From contig JAHQRK010000034.1 in NCBI GenBank assembly GCA_019828595.1, forward strand, positions 124,001 through 188,000: DNA of 64,000 nucleotides, written 5' to 3'. The position numbers and the translations under genes were made by a program. Below are positions 22,917-35,628 of this stretch, piece by piece (position 1 is the first letter of the stretch; every line of letters begins with the position of its first letter). The stretch is from Aphanomyces cochlioides (Eukaryota; Oomycota; Saprolegniomycetes; Saprolegniales; Verrucalvaceae). Under the pieces are notes generated by a model that was given only the letters and a program-made list of their open reading frames with translations, was not told the DNA's origin and searched no databases.

Positions 22917-23737
22917 CCAACAACGAGCAAGTTACTTCGAAGAATTGCCACGCGACTTTCCTCCACATGCGCTCCACATTGTTGGAGGAGATTTCAACTG
23001 CACTCTCAACAAAGATTTGGATTCGTTGAGACCCAGTACCTCCACCATGGCCGGCACCCTTCAACTGGAACAATGGATGCACAGTTTGTCTCTGGTGGAT
23101 CTGTTTCGCCGTCAAAACCCCGTGGCAAGAACCTTCACAAGTCCCACACTCACCAACCGACTCGACTACATCTTTTGTTCGTCCACCTTGGCGGGTCTTC
23201 GTCATTGGAAGGCGACGCACATGCCACACGTTCCACAGGCTGACCACGTGGCTTGTCGTATCATCTCAAAGCGTCAAACATTGCGCCATGGCTCTGGATC
23301 ATGGAAAGCTCCAACTTGGCTACTTCGTCTACCACGAGCGGCCGAGATTGTTCATGGATGTCTGGATCGATTTTTGGACAAGTCTCCATCATTCCACAAT
23401 ATCTCCAAGGCCTACGACATGCTGGTCAATGATATCCGCTCCCAACTCAAAGAATTCCATTCTCAACGATTGGAGAAACAACGTCTGCCGTTGAAGAAGT
23501 TAGCTGTCGAGATCGCTTCGCTTTTGCAAGTCCCCAACATGCGTCAAGATTCAGTGCTGGTGGATCGAGTGCGAGACCTTCAAAAGCAAATTCACGAGCT
23601 GCAAGATCGAGACAAGCAGTTTCGTCAAGACCAGGCGTTCCAACTTCACTTGTATAAAGCAGAGCGCTCGTCCAAGTTCCACTTCATGTCCCCTGTCCCT
23701 ACCCCCTTGAAGAAGACAGTCTTCAAAGAGTTGGTGG
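22917..23737 (+). pseudogene. ORF2 fragment, codons about 146-418, inverted piece of M
   Basis: Open sense frame with GGDFNC and NRLDYIF of the endonuclease, and the linker up to the RT domain. It is bounded by two facing element 3' ends (Q at 22916, U at 23738). Its right end, TCAAAGAGTTGGTGG, is the reverse complement of Q's left duplication. It therefore fits as the missing upstream part of M's ORF2, flipped by recombination between Q and U. Confidence 0.8.
23723..23737. repeat. Target-site duplication of Q, second copy, inverted
   Basis: TCAAAGAGTTGGTGG, the exact reverse complement of 15525-15539. A normal insertion would give the same orientation, so the segment between was inverted. 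Confidence 0.78.
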
Positions 23738-23883
23738 TTAAATGAGTTGTATTAACCTTATTTTTGAGCAAAGGCCCTAATGACTTACTAATTTGCCTCG
23801 TACTGTATAAATAGAACTTGGAAAACAGAATATGGCAAAGTGGTCATTGAACAGGAGATGAAGTGAGTGAGCCGTCAGCTCAC
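23738..23883 (-). other. 3' UTR of U
   Basis: Complete 3' UTR with the stop-adjacent stem, the GTACGAGGCAAATT motif and the CATTTAA end. On its strand it is followed by CCACCAACTCTTTGAAGAC. Confidence 0.85.
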
Positions 23884-26800
23884 TCATGAAACGACGCTGT
23901 CAGGAATGGCGTGTTGACGTAACCAGGGGTCCGAAGATAGATGCTTGAGCACATTGAATACCTTGGTGTATCCCTTCTTGAGAGGGAGATCAACCAGGAG
24001 CTGTTGTAGATGTAGCTTGATCAAAGAGGCAGCATGAATGGCAACTTCCATCGGACTCTTCGCTGTGAGGTCGGGTCGAAAGGTGCGATCGGCACGTTGG
24101 AGCCATATTTGATAATACACGCAGGCTCGGACAATCGGCCAGATCTTCAGATAGCCACGGATGTAGTATCCATCGGACGGCTTGGGCGTCTCGTAGAACA
24201 TTTCCAGACACGTGGACGGAAAGGAACACTCGAGCAGTCGCTGGATTGTCTTGAAGAAATACCAAACAGATTGACCATATCCACAAGAGAACAGGAAATG
24301 CTCGTACGTCTCATTGACACGACAGAAGACACACGTCGGCTTGGGGTCTTGGTACTGAAACAGATATTGCATGGCGTTGGCGCGGAGAAGGGTCTTGAAA
24401 ATGAACTCTCCATATCGAGGGAGAATGTGGTCGGGTTGGAGGAAGGCGGCAAGTTGGGTAAGGCGCTTGGGGTCTTCGTAAAAGTTGGATGGCAGGTTGA
24501 GATGCTTGGTAGGAAGAATGGACGAGCTGGCAGCTGGAGAAGCTCTGATCTTAGCCGATTTCGAAGTCGCAAGCGCCAACAAGATCGGACTCGAGTCAGG
24601 GTGAATTATCCAGTGCCATTCCATCCATTCAGAGCTTGGCGTCGGCAAGTGGAACACGGGAGCATCCTCTTCAGAAACAATCTCAAACAATCGTGATAAC
24701 TTGGTCACCAAGATTGAGATCCATTGTTTCGTTGGAGGGACAAAATTGGCTTGGCGGCAGGCACGGTTGATTTTGTCGAACAAGATCGAAGCTGGCCAAA
24801 CTCGCTGACACGGAGTCAACAAATGCGACAACTTCGTGATGTGAAGCGAAGCCAATACATTGGCTTGGTCTTGCGTCGATGTAGAGCACTGATCGTATAG
24901 GTCTTCGAGTCCAGGCAGATACGAGTTGTGCCAAAGGGGAACATCCAAAGATGAGATGTGATTTGGACAGCCGTACGGAGTCCAGCGAGATTCAAACCAG
25001 CTACTCAATAAGGCTTTCCACATTGGAGTGATATTGGGATTCTTGTACAGTCGTCTGATGAATGCAGAAGAGCCATTTGCCAAGAGGAGATCGGGGGGAA
25101 CCCCATGGATGAAAAGCCTTCTCGAGGAGAGTATAGCCCGGCGTAATCCAGGCGGACATGGCAGACTTGCGGGGTGGGGTGGTGATGGCTTGAATGCATC
25201 TGATCATGACAGAGCGGTTGTGTTGTTGCCATAAAGCAAGTGCATGGTGCAGGCCTAAGCCACCGGACTTCTTCGGCATGAATAGGATCTCCTTTTTGAT
25301 CAAACGGAGGCCATGGACAGAGGAGGATGGGTTGATTTCTTCACCATGCATAAATTGAAGCATGGCCTTGTCGATCTTTTTGGCCAGGTCTTTGTCGGCA
25401 GGGACAAAAGCCAGTTGGTACCATAACACAGGCAGACATATGCTGTGCAGGATAGTGACTTTTCCGGCCATGGTTCGAGCCTTGTAGAGCCACAAAGACA
25501 AGCGAGCCACAAACTTCTCAAACACGTAATTGAAACGTGCCAATGGAGAAAGATTGGGCGCAACCAAGATACCAAGAGCCTTCACGGGACTGTCGGAAGT
25601 AACTTGTAGTGAGGCAAGGTTCCCATTCAACTGGCTGTAGGTCAGAATTTGGGTCTTGTCTACGTTGAGTCGGAAACCAGACTTGTCGCAAAAGGTTTGA
25701 ACCAATGCAAGCTGCCGGTGGAGGCACGTCTCATTTGCCGCATAGAGTTGCGAGTCGTCGGCAAAGTAACTCCCAGTGTGGTAGCGATCCCCACACTTGA
25801 TGCCATAGTTGGAGTGTTGCCGTAGGAGTTGGCACATCGGTTCCAAAGCGATCACAAACAGAAGTGGCGACAGTGGATCACCTTGCAACACACCGCGTGA
25901 GATGTGAACTGGCTTGGACAAGAAGCCGTTCACCAAGATGCGAGACTTGCGGCCCGAGTACAGTACGCGAACCATGTCAACAAAGGTTTCGGGAAAGCCA
26001 TAGTGACGGAGGACGCGGAGCAAGTACGCGTGGTCCACGCGATCAAAAGCTTTCTCAAAGTCAAGCAGTGCCACCATCGAGGACGGACTGTGTAGTTTGA
26101 TGTGGTGCAGCATGTCATCCAGTCGTGCAATATTGGTTTGGATATTGCTTCGACGGATAAAGCCTTGCTGGTCCGGGTGGATGATGTGTCGAATGTGGCG
26201 CTGGAGTCGATAAGCCAGAATACTCGTCAGGATTTTCACATCCGTGTTGAGTAGGCTAATGGGCCGATAGTTCTTGGCCTGTGACTTGGGGCCTTTCTTG
26301 TGCAGCAACACCAGCGTACTGACAAGTTGCATGGGAGTCAAGCGAGGGTGAGAATGGAGCTGGTGTGTGAATAGCAGCTCCAATACCAACGACCACTTGT
26401 GAGGTGCAAGTTTGAGGACTTCGAATGGCAGAGCGTTGGGACCTGGCGCTGAGTTCGAACTGCTGTGTCGAATAGCATGATAGAACTCGTTGGCGCGCAA
26501 GGGAGCCGACAGCTCTTTCTGGGCTTGCTCTGGCAGTTGCTTGTGTCGAGTCAATGGGGTCAGAAATGACGACACTTCGTCTCCAGATCGCTGCACCTCG
26601 GGAGCTGCAAACAAGTCCTTGTAGTAGTCGACCAGGACGTCAGACATGCCTTGTTGATTGGAGACAACATTTCCATTGACATCCACCAACTCTTTGAAGA
26701 CTGTCTTCTTCAAGGGGGTAGGGACAGGGGACATGAAGTGGAACTTGGACGAGCGCTCTGCTTTATACAAGTGAAGTTGGAACGCCTGGTCTTGACGAAA

Positions 26801-27937
26801 CTGCTTGTCTCGATCTTGCAGCTCGTGAATTTGCTTTTGAAGGTCTCGCACTCGATCCACCAGCACTGCATCTTGACGCATGTTGGGGACTTGCAAAAGC
26901 GAAGCGATCTCGACAGCTAACTTCTTCAACGGCAGACGTTGTTTCTCCAATCGTTGAGAATGGAATTCTTTGAGTTGGGAGCGGATATCATTGACCATCA
27001 TGTCGTAGGCCTTGGAGATATTGTGGAATGTTGGAGACTTGTCCAAAAATCGATCCAGACATCCATGAACAATCTCGGCCGCTCGTGGTAGACGAAGTAG
27101 CCAAGTTGGAGCTTTCCATGATCCAGAGCCATGGCGCAATGTTTGACGCTTTGAGATGATACGACAAGCCACGTGGTCAGCCTGTGGAACGTGTGGCATG
27201 TGCGTCGCCTTCCAATGACGAAGACCCGCCAAGGTGGACGAACAAAAGATGTAGTCGAGTCGGTTGGTGAGTGTGGGACTTGTGAAGGCTCGTGCCACGG
27301 GGTTTTGACGGCGAAACAGATCCACCAGAGACAAACTGTGCATCCATTGTTCCAGTTGAAGGGTGCCGGCCATGGTGGAGGTACTGGGTCTCAACGAATC
27401 CAAATCTTTGTTGAGAGTGCAGTTGAAATCTCCTCCAACAATGTGGAGCGCATGTGGAGGAAAGTCGCGTGGCAATTCTTCGAAGTAACTTGCTCGTTGT
27501 TGGAAGGCTGCCGGCGCATAGATATTGTGGAGAACGACTGTCAGTGGACCCAGAGTACATCGCACTTGTAGATAACGACCACGAAGCACTGGGTTGTCAT
27601 GAGGGACTTGAGTGGCGTTCTTCAAAGGAGAGTGAGGATGTATCAACGTAGCCAGACCTCCAGTGGCTGGCGACGTGGATACTTCAGGGTAAATAGGCTC
27701 TTCAAAGAACAAAGAGCCTTCGTGGTTTGTGATGCGTTGCCAATGGAACGCAACACGGTCGTGGAGACTTGGCGTGCGGAAACGGGTTTCTTGGATAAAG
27801 GAAACGTCGTGAACACTTGATAGTTTGTCGAGGATGTACCGATGACTGTTGGAGAAGCCATTGGTGTTGAGGGAGATGATTTGTGGGTCCCAGTCCACGA
27901 GTTCAGTTGGGACATCGGAGAAGTTGTTGTCACTCAT
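23884..27937 (-). pseudogene. ORF2 of U, one 2-nt deletion
   Basis: The ATG is at 27937 and the stop at 23884; 4054 nt. Endonuclease, RT and the region up to codon about 948 are in one open frame. A missing dinucleotide at 25090-25092 (GAGATCGGGG where others read GAGATCTCGGGG) then sends translation to a stop about 30 codons later, removing the CCHC finger. This is one of the least damaged broken copies. Confidence 0.9.
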
Positions 27938-28015
27938 CACGAGTACAGATGAAAATGAGTAGAATGGAGGGGTCAGAGGGGAGGTTGAAATGGATTGAAG
28001 CAGGGGATAGAAGCC

Positions 28016-31000
28016 TTAGAGTTGATCGTCCTCCAAATCGAGGGGATCAATTTCGTCGGCGTTCATGGAGTGGTGAGCTTTGCTGCAGAGCTCGTCGATG
28101 TGGTAATTGTTGGTGATGCTTTTGAGCATCGAGATGGCCGACAAGACGGGAGCCGGCAAAGTGAACTTCTCGAGATTGTCGCTGAAGTTTTCGATCAAAG
28201 CAAACAGCGACCAGTCCGTCAAGCAGTTGGTGTCAGGCAATCTTGTTGCTTCTTGGTTCAATAGAACAGTCAGTGCCTCCGAGTTTGTGTAGAGGTCTGG
28301 GGCCCGATTTGAGAGGAATAAGTCAATCGTAGCAAGTGCAAAGAGGATGCGCTTGATCTCTGGTATGTCCGTGGTCAATTCTTCCAAGATTTCTGACGGG
28401 TGAATCTTGTATTGAGCCATGAAGTTGACGTGATGTTTGTAGTTGTGAGGCTTGCCTTGAGCTTTTAACAAAGCCATCTTGCGCTCAATAGTCTTGGTTG
28501 CAACAAGTGACTGAAACAAACTGAGGTCTTCATCTTGTGCGTACATAGCATGTGCAACGAGCTGAGGGTCATCTCGCAAAATGCGTTGACATTCGGTGAT
28601 ACTGCCTTCGACTTTCTTGTCTCGAATGATCTTCTTCGCCAATTCGAGGTGGGCTGCAGCAGACTTGTTAAGTCGTTGTTTCTTCGCTTTGCCTTTGGTC
28701 TTTTTCGGGCGTGGCGCACTTGAATCTTCCAATACAATTCGAGGCACTGCAAAGTCTTCAAACGAGAGTTCCACGTCGTCTTCTTCGAGGATATGAAAAC
28801 GGTTGGATGTCGGCAGGGGATCCAAACGTGGGGACGAAGGCAAAGTACGTTTTGGAGCTGGTCCAGACCGGTAGCCCGTTACCAATTGAAGGTCCAGCGA
28901 GTTCTTGGGCTGCTCACTTGGTGGAGCAAGAGCGGGCGATTCGTTGGTAGACATTTCCACATCTTCTTGTTGTTTGTCTTGTCCATTGTTGTTAGGGGGA
29001 TCGCTGTCACCAGACATATCGACATCAGAGCCATGAGAAGGAGCTGTTGGTTGTGGTTGTTCATCTTGACCATCTCCAGATGCCTCAGTTGAGTCGGCCT
29101 CGCCTTCCGCATTTGTTCCAGGGTCTTGATCATGATCGTCTCCATCATGTTCAGGTTCTTTTTCTCCTGACGGAGGAGATTTTGCCGCTGCCTTGGCCGC
29201 TTTTGCCTTCGCTTTTTCAGCCTTGGCCTCTGCACGTCGTGAAACAATCGACGGAGGCAATGTCTTGTTCAGAGCAGCGATCTTGTGCTGAAACACGACG
29301 ACAAAAGGCTGACCCGACGGATCCGTAATGGTGATTTCGCGTAGTGCGTCGCCGGATTTTGGCACCAGCACTGCAGGAGGCGCAGACGACTTGAAAATGA
29401 CTCTCAAATGCGGCGACTTGATGTTCTGACCAGCAGTAGGGTTGAATGCTGCTATCACTGACTTGGTCAATGCAGCCATTTTCTTGACAATTGCCTTGGC
29501 CATCGAAGGGTGACTGACCTTGTTGAACGTAACGTAGTAGTTGTTGCCATAACGCGAGTACTTGGGAACCAGGAAGTCTTTGCCACCAAGTCGAAACGTT
29601 GTGCCTCCCATTTCCACGCACGTAGACAAGTTGTAACTTGAGATCACAATGGTCTGTGGGTTCTTCTTGTGGATCAAAATGTTCGGAAATTTGGAGCCCC
29701 ATAACGAACCAGGATTTTCCTTGACAAATTGATCGCAGATGACTTTTTCGGACCAGTCCTTGTAGCCTTCGCCCAACTTGACTGTGAGCTCGTACACTTG
29801 GGACTGGGGGGTGAGCAAAATGTTTTCAATGAAGGCGTCCATGTCACCAGAGTCTTTGTAGAATGCGTCCGCCATGGCCTCGCATCGCGCAATATCGTCA
29901 TCGGCAATAGCATGAGCACCAGTGTTGCGATGTTTCGCGCCTTTGGGGGCATTGCCTTGCTTGGAATCTTTCTTGGACGAAGCTGAATCCTTGCCGGGAG
30001 TCTTTTGCGTCCATGGATTGGCCTTTTCAGCGTTTTGTTGCTCTTGATCGCCTTGTATTTTGTCTGCCGCGGTAGGAGGATCAACAGCGCCATTTCCTTG
30101 AGCAACGGATTTGTCGACAATGTCTTGATTTGACTGGTCATTGTCATTGTTTGTCGATTGTTCCTCTTGATTAACTTCTCCAGGAGTATCACACGGCTTC
30201 GCTTGGCCGTTAATGTCGCCTGACCCATCCACCTCAGAGTGAATTTGAGTATTTCCCTCGTCGGTTAAGGCCTCGGTTTCAGTAGAATCCTTCCCCTCGG
30301 CGTCTCCAGAGACCATATCCACGTCCTCTTGAGATTTTTCTTCTTCCTCTCCCGTTCTAGGAGGCTCAGCACAGGGGGCGACGCGGTTGGTGGCTGCTGG
30401 CTCAGTCCCATTGGTCACGAGAAAGGCCGGGGCCAGACCCCCAGTGACAGGGGTAGAAGGGGAATCCATGCCATCCCCGCAGCACGGTGACTGGGGTACA
30501 CCATTGCTCCGGCGAGAACCCAAATCGGGATACCGCCCCCGCCCCTCCGAAGAGGCCCCTGGGGGGAAGTAGACAGAACCGCAGGGTGTGCCCATAGGGG
30601 GGGGCCCTCGTAGCCTCTAGGGCTGGCATGGACCCCGTTTTCTCGCCGCCTTCACTGGGGATCGACTCCAATTGGAGTCCAGGGAAGCAGCCACCACAGG
30701 CACAAGGCCCCAGTGGTTCGCCCTCCTGAGTGAGGGCTTCGCTAGACAAGTTAACGACAGTGGTCTGGGGGTCAACCACTGACCCACTGATGTTGACCCC
30801 CCCTGGAACTCCGGCGAGTGGAGCACCAGGTGAAGCGCTGGGGGAGCGAGACGCAGATTGGTCTCCAGAGACGCTGTTGGGGTCGAACTCGACCTCCACT
30901 TCGGCCCTAGGGTTAGGTGTAGAGACATTACTCACACCACTTCCGCCATCCTGATTGGACGACGAAAGTGGGTGAGGTGATACAATACCTGGAATGATGG

Positions 31001-31055
31001 TGACTCCGTGAGTGTTGGTCTCACGGAGCTCGGAACAGCTGTTGGCGTTGGACAT
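28016..31055 (-). pseudogene. ORF1 of U, one extra G
   Basis: The ATG is at 31055 and the stop at 28016; 3040 nt against 3039. A G run at 30597-30604 has eight G where other copies have seven, breaking the frame at about codon 150. An in-frame ATG at 30595 could restart the remaining 859 codons. Confidence 0.9.
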
Positions 31056-31118
31056 TTTGAGCGCGGCGGCACTTGATAACTTCTTGACTTGAGGGGTACG
31101 AGGCAAATTCGGAAGTAA

Positions 31119-31184
31119 GGAGATGATTTGTGGGTCCCAGTCCACGAGTTCAGTTGGGACATCGGAGAAGTTGTTGTCACTCAT
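31119..31184 (-). pseudogene. First 22 codons of ORF2 (dimer junction in M)
   Basis: ATG at 31184, encoding the start of ORF2 up to the residues DPQIIS, then TT and the 5' end of U. The next 42 codons read in frame through U's 5' UTR into U's ORF1. The bases 31119-31133 are the 15-mer that also flanks the plus-strand array. Confidence 0.85.
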
Positions 31185-31262
31185 CACGAGTACAGATGAA
31201 AATGAGTAGAATGGAGGGGTCAGAGGGGAGGTTGAAATGGATTGAAGCAGGGGATAGAAGCC

Positions 31263-33272
31263 TTAGAGTTGATCGTCCTCCAAATCGAGGGGATCAATTT
31301 CGTCGGCGTTCATGGAGTGGTGAGCTTTGCTGCAGAGCTCGTCGATGTGGTAATTGTTGGTGATGCTTTTGAGCATCGAGATGGCCGACAAGACGGGAGC
31401 CGGCAAAGTGAACTTCTCGAGATTGTCGCTGAAGTTTTCGATCAAAGCAAACAGCGACCAGTCCGTCAAGCAGTTGGTGTCAGGCAATCTTGTTGCTTCT
31501 TGGTTCAATAGAACAGTCAGTGCCTCCGAGTTTGTGTAGAGGTCTGGGGCCCGATTTGAGAGGAATAAGTCAATCGTAGCAAGTGCAAAGAGGATGCGCT
31601 TGATCTCTGGTATGTCCGTGGTCAATTCTTCCAAGATTTCTGACGGGTGAATCTTGTATTGAGCCATGAAGTTGACGTGATGTTTGTAGTTGTGAGGCTT
31701 GCCTTGAGCTTTTAACAAAGCCATCTTGCGCTCAATAGTCTTGGTTGCAACAAGTGACTGAAACAAACTGAGGTCTTCATCTTGTGCGTACATAGCATGT
31801 GCAACGAGCTGAGGATCATCTCGCAAAATGCGTTGACATTCGGTGATACTGCCTTCGACTTTCTTGTCTCGAATGATCTTCTTCGCCAATTCGAGGTGGG
31901 CTGCAGCAGACTTGTTAAGTCGTTGTTTCTTCGCTTTGCCTTTGGTCTTTTTCGGGCGTGGCGCACTTGAATCTTCCAATACAATTCGAGGCACTGCAAA
32001 GTCTTCAAACGAGAGTTCCACGTCGTCTTCTTCGAGGATATGAAAACGGTTGGATGTCGGCAGGGGATCCAAACGTGGGGACGAAGGCAAAGTACGTTTT
32101 GGAGCTGGTCCAGACCGGTAGCCCGTTACCAATTGAAGGTCCAGCGAGTTCTTGGGCTGCTCACTTGGTGGAGCAAGAGCGGGCGATTCGTTGGTAGACA
32201 TTTCCACATCTTCTTGTTGTTTGTCTTGTCCATTGTTGTTAGGGGGATCGCTGTCACCAGACATATCGACATCAGAGCCATGAGAAGGAGCTGTTGGCTG
32301 TGGTTGTTCATCTTGACGATCTCCAGATGCCTCAGTTGAGTCGGCCTCGCCTTCCGCATTTGTTCCAGGGTCTTGATCATGATCGTCTCCATCATGTTCA
32401 GGTTCTTTTTCTCCTGACGGAGGAGATTTTGCCGCTGCCTTGGCCGCTTTTGCCTTCGCTTTTTCAGCCTTGGCCTCTGCACGTCGTGAAACAATCGACG
32501 GAGGCAATGTCTTGTTCAGAGCAGCGATCTTGTGCTGAAACACGACGACAAAAGGCTGACCCGACGGATCCGTAATGGTGATTTCGCGTAGTGCGTCGCC
32601 GGATTTTGGCACCAACACTGCAGGAGGCGCAGACGACTTGAAAATGACTCTCAAATGCGGCGACTTGATGTTCTGACCAGCAGTAGGGTTGAATGCTGCT
32701 ATCACTGACTTGGTCAATGCAGCCATTTTCTTGACAATTGCCTTGGCCATCGAAGGGTGACTGACCTTGTTGAACGTAACGTAGTAGTTGTTGCCATAAC
32801 GCGAGTACTTGGGAACCAGGAAGTCTTTGCCACCAAGTCGAAACGTTGTGCCTCCCATTTCCACGCACGTAGACAAGTTGTAACTTGAGATCACAATGGT
32901 CTGTGGGTTCTTCTTGTGGATCAAAATGTTCGGAAATTGGAGCCCCATAACGAACCAGGATTTTCCTTGACAAATTGATCGCAGATGACTTTTTCGGACC
33001 AGTCCTTGTAGGCTTCGCCCAACTTGACTGTGAGCTCGTACACTTGGGACTGGGGAGTGAGCAAAATGTTTTCAATGAAGGCGTCCATGTCACCAGAGTC
33101 TTTGTAGAATGCGTCCGCCATGGCCTCGCATCGCGCAATATCGTCATCGGCAATAGCATGAGCACCAGTGTTGCGGTGTTTTGCGCCTTTGGGAGCATTG
33201 CCTTGCTTGGAATCTTTCTTGGACGAAGCTGAATCCTTGCCGGGAGTCTTTTGCGTCCATGGATTGGCCTTT
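31263..33272 (-). pseudogene. ORF1 of M, C-terminal two thirds
   Basis: Stop at 31263. The frame is open back to about 32936, where a missing T (GGAAATTGG for GGAAATTTGG) shifts it. It is interrupted at 33272 by copy P and continues at 35629. Without P and one duplication copy, ORF1 is 3038 nt, which is one base short. Confidence 0.88.
33257..33272. repeat. Target-site duplication of P, left copy
   Basis: CCATGGATTGGCCTTT, 16 bp, identical to 35613-35628. This is the cleanest duplication in the window, since P is otherwise undisturbed. Confidence 0.95.
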
Positions 33273-33273
33273 G

Positions 33274-35466
33274 GTGGCACTGCTTGACTTTGAGAAAGCT
33301 TTTGAACGCGTGGACCACGCGTACTTGCTCCGCGTCCTCCGTCACTATGGCTTTCCCGAAACCTTTGTTGACATGGTTCGCGTACTGTACTCGGGCCGCA
33401 AGTCTCGCATCTTGGTGAACGGCTTCTTGTCCAAGCCAGTTCACATCTCACGCGGTGTGTTGCAAGGTGATCCACTGTCGCCACTTCTGTTTGTGATCGC
33501 TTTGGAACCGATGTGCCAACTCCTACGGCAACACTCCAACTATGGCATCAAGTGTGGGGATCGCTACCACACTGGGAGTTACTTTGCCGACGACTCGCAA
33601 CTCTATGCTGCAAATGAGACGTGCCTCCACCGGCAGCTTGCATTGGTTCAAACCTTTTGCGACAAGTCTGGTTTCCGACTCAACGTAGACAAGACCCAAA
33701 TTCTGACCTACAGCCAGTTGAATGGGAACCTTGCCTCACTACAAGTTACTTCCGACAGTCCCGTGAAGGCTCTTGGTATCTTGGTTGCGCCCAATCTTTC
33801 TCCATTGGCACGTTTCAATTACGTGTTTGAGAAGTTTGTGGCTCGCTTGTCTTTGTGGCTCTACAAGGCTCGAACCATGGCCGGAAAAGTCACTATCCTG
33901 CACAGCATATGTCTGCCTGTGTTATGGTACCAACTGGCTTTTGTCCCTGCCGACAAAGACCTGGCCAAAAAGATCGACAAGGCCATGCTTCAATTTATGC
34001 ATGGTGAAGAAATCAACCCATCCTCCTCTGTCCATGGCCTCCGTTTGATCAAAAAGGAGATCATATTCATGCCGAAGAAGTCCGGTGGCTTAGGCCTGCA
34101 CCATGCACTTGCTTTATGGCAACAACACAACCGCTCTGTCATGATCAGATGCATTCAAGCCATCACCACCCCACCCCGCAAGTCTGCCATGTCCGCCTGG
34201 ATTACGCCGGGCTATACTCTCCTCGAGAAGGCTTTTCATCCATGGGGTTCCCCCCGAGATCTCCTCTTGGCAAATGGCTCTTCTGCATTCATCAGACAAC
34301 TGTACAAGAATCCCAATATCACTCCAATGTGGAAAGCCTTATTGAGTAGCTGGTTTGAATCCCGCTGGACTCCGTACGGCTGTCCAAATCACATCTCATC
34401 TTTGGATGTTCCCCTTTGGCACAACTCGTATCTGCCTGGACTCGAAGACCTATACGATCAGTGCTCTACATCGACGCAAGACCAAGCCAATGTATTGGCT
34501 TCGCTTCACATCACGAAGTTGTCGCATTTGTTGACTCCGTGTCAGCGAGTTTGGCCAGCTTCGATCTTGTTCGACAAAATCAACCGTGCCTGCCGCCAAG
34601 CCAATTTTGTCCCTCCAACGAAACAATGGATCTCAATCTTGGTGACCAAGTTATCACGATTGTTTGAGATTGTTTCTGAAGAGGATGCTCCCGTGTTCCA
34701 CTTGCCGACGCCAAGCTCTGAATGGATGGAATGGCACTGGATGATACACCCTGACTCGAGTCCGATCTTGTTGGCGCTTGCGACTTCGAAATCGGCTAAG
34801 ATCAGAGCTTCTCCAGCTGTCAGCTCGTCCATTCTTCCTACCAAGCATCTCAACCTGCCATCCAACTTTTACGAAGACCCCAAGCGCCTTACCCAACTTG
34901 CCGCCTTCCTCCAACCCGACCACATTCTCCCTCGATATGGAGAGTTCATTTTCAAGACCCTTCTCCGCGCCAACGCCATGCAATATCTGTTTCAGTACCA
35001 AGACCCCAAGCCGACGTGTGTCTTCTGTCGTGTCAATGAGACGTACGAGCATTTCCTGTTCTCTTGTGGATATGGTCAATCTGTTTGGTATTCCTTCAAG
35101 ACAATCCAGCGACTGCTCGAGTGTTCCTTTCCGTCAACGTGTCTGGAAATGTTCTACGAGACGTCCAAGCCGTCCGATGGATACTACATCCGTGGCTATC
35201 TGAAGATCTGGCCGATTGTCCGAGCCTGCGTGTATTATCAAATATGGCTCCAACGTGCCGATCGCACCTTTCGACCCGACCTCACAGCGAAGAGTCCGAT
35301 GGAAGTTGCCATTCATGCTGCCTCTTTGATCAAGCTACATCTACAACAGCTCCTGGTTGATCTCCCTCTCAAGAAGGGATACACCAAGGTATTCAATGTG
35401 CTCAAGCATCTATCTTCGGACCCCTGGTTACGTCAACACGCCATTCCTGACAGCGTCGTTTCATGA
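33274..35466 (+). pseudogene. ORF2 of P, codons 622-1351, open frame
   Basis: Open to the TGA at 35464-35466. It contains most of the RT (block A reads LLDFEKAFE, with Glu where other copies have Asp; then QGDPLSP and FADD) and the CCHC finger. It lacks the endonuclease and the first RT blocks, so it is a dead fragment in spite of its open frame. Antisense ORF1 bases happen to extend the frame upstream to 33181. Confidence 0.9.
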
Positions 35467-35612
35467 GTGAGCTGACGGCTCACTCACTTCATCTCCTGTT
35501 CAATGACCACTTTGCCATATTCTGTTTTCCAAGTTCTATTTATACAGTACGAGGCAAATTAGTAAGTCATTAGGGCCTTTGCTCAAAAATAAGGTTAATA
35601 CAACTCATTTAA
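35467..35612 (+). other. 3' UTR of P
   Basis: Complete 146-nt 3' UTR, ending CATTTAA at 35612, before the right copy of the duplication. Confidence 0.88.
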
Positions 35613-35628
35613 CCATGGATTGGCCTTT
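35613..35628. repeat. Target-site duplication of P, right copy
   Basis: CCATGGATTGGCCTTT, pairing with 33257-33272. Confidence 0.95.

Larger units (their letters stand above)
23738..31116 (-). mobile_element. LINE copy U, full-length minus element
   Basis: 3' end at 23738, 5' end at 31116. Together with Q it forms two facing copies of about 7.4 kb separated by 821 bp. Its 5' end follows ORF2 codon 22 of an upstream unit plus TT (31117-31118), exactly the junction seen three times in the plus-strand array. ORF2 has one 2-nt deletion and ORF1 one extra G. Confidence 0.85.
33273..35612 (+). mobile_element. LINE copy P, 5'-truncated insertion in M's ORF1
   Basis: 2340 bp from ORF2 codon 621/622 to the 3' end, flanked by a perfect 16-bp duplication. 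It is a textbook 5'-truncated product of target-primed reverse transcription. It fixes where the element's 3' end is (CATTTAA at 35612), because the duplication begins at the following CC. Confidence 0.95.
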
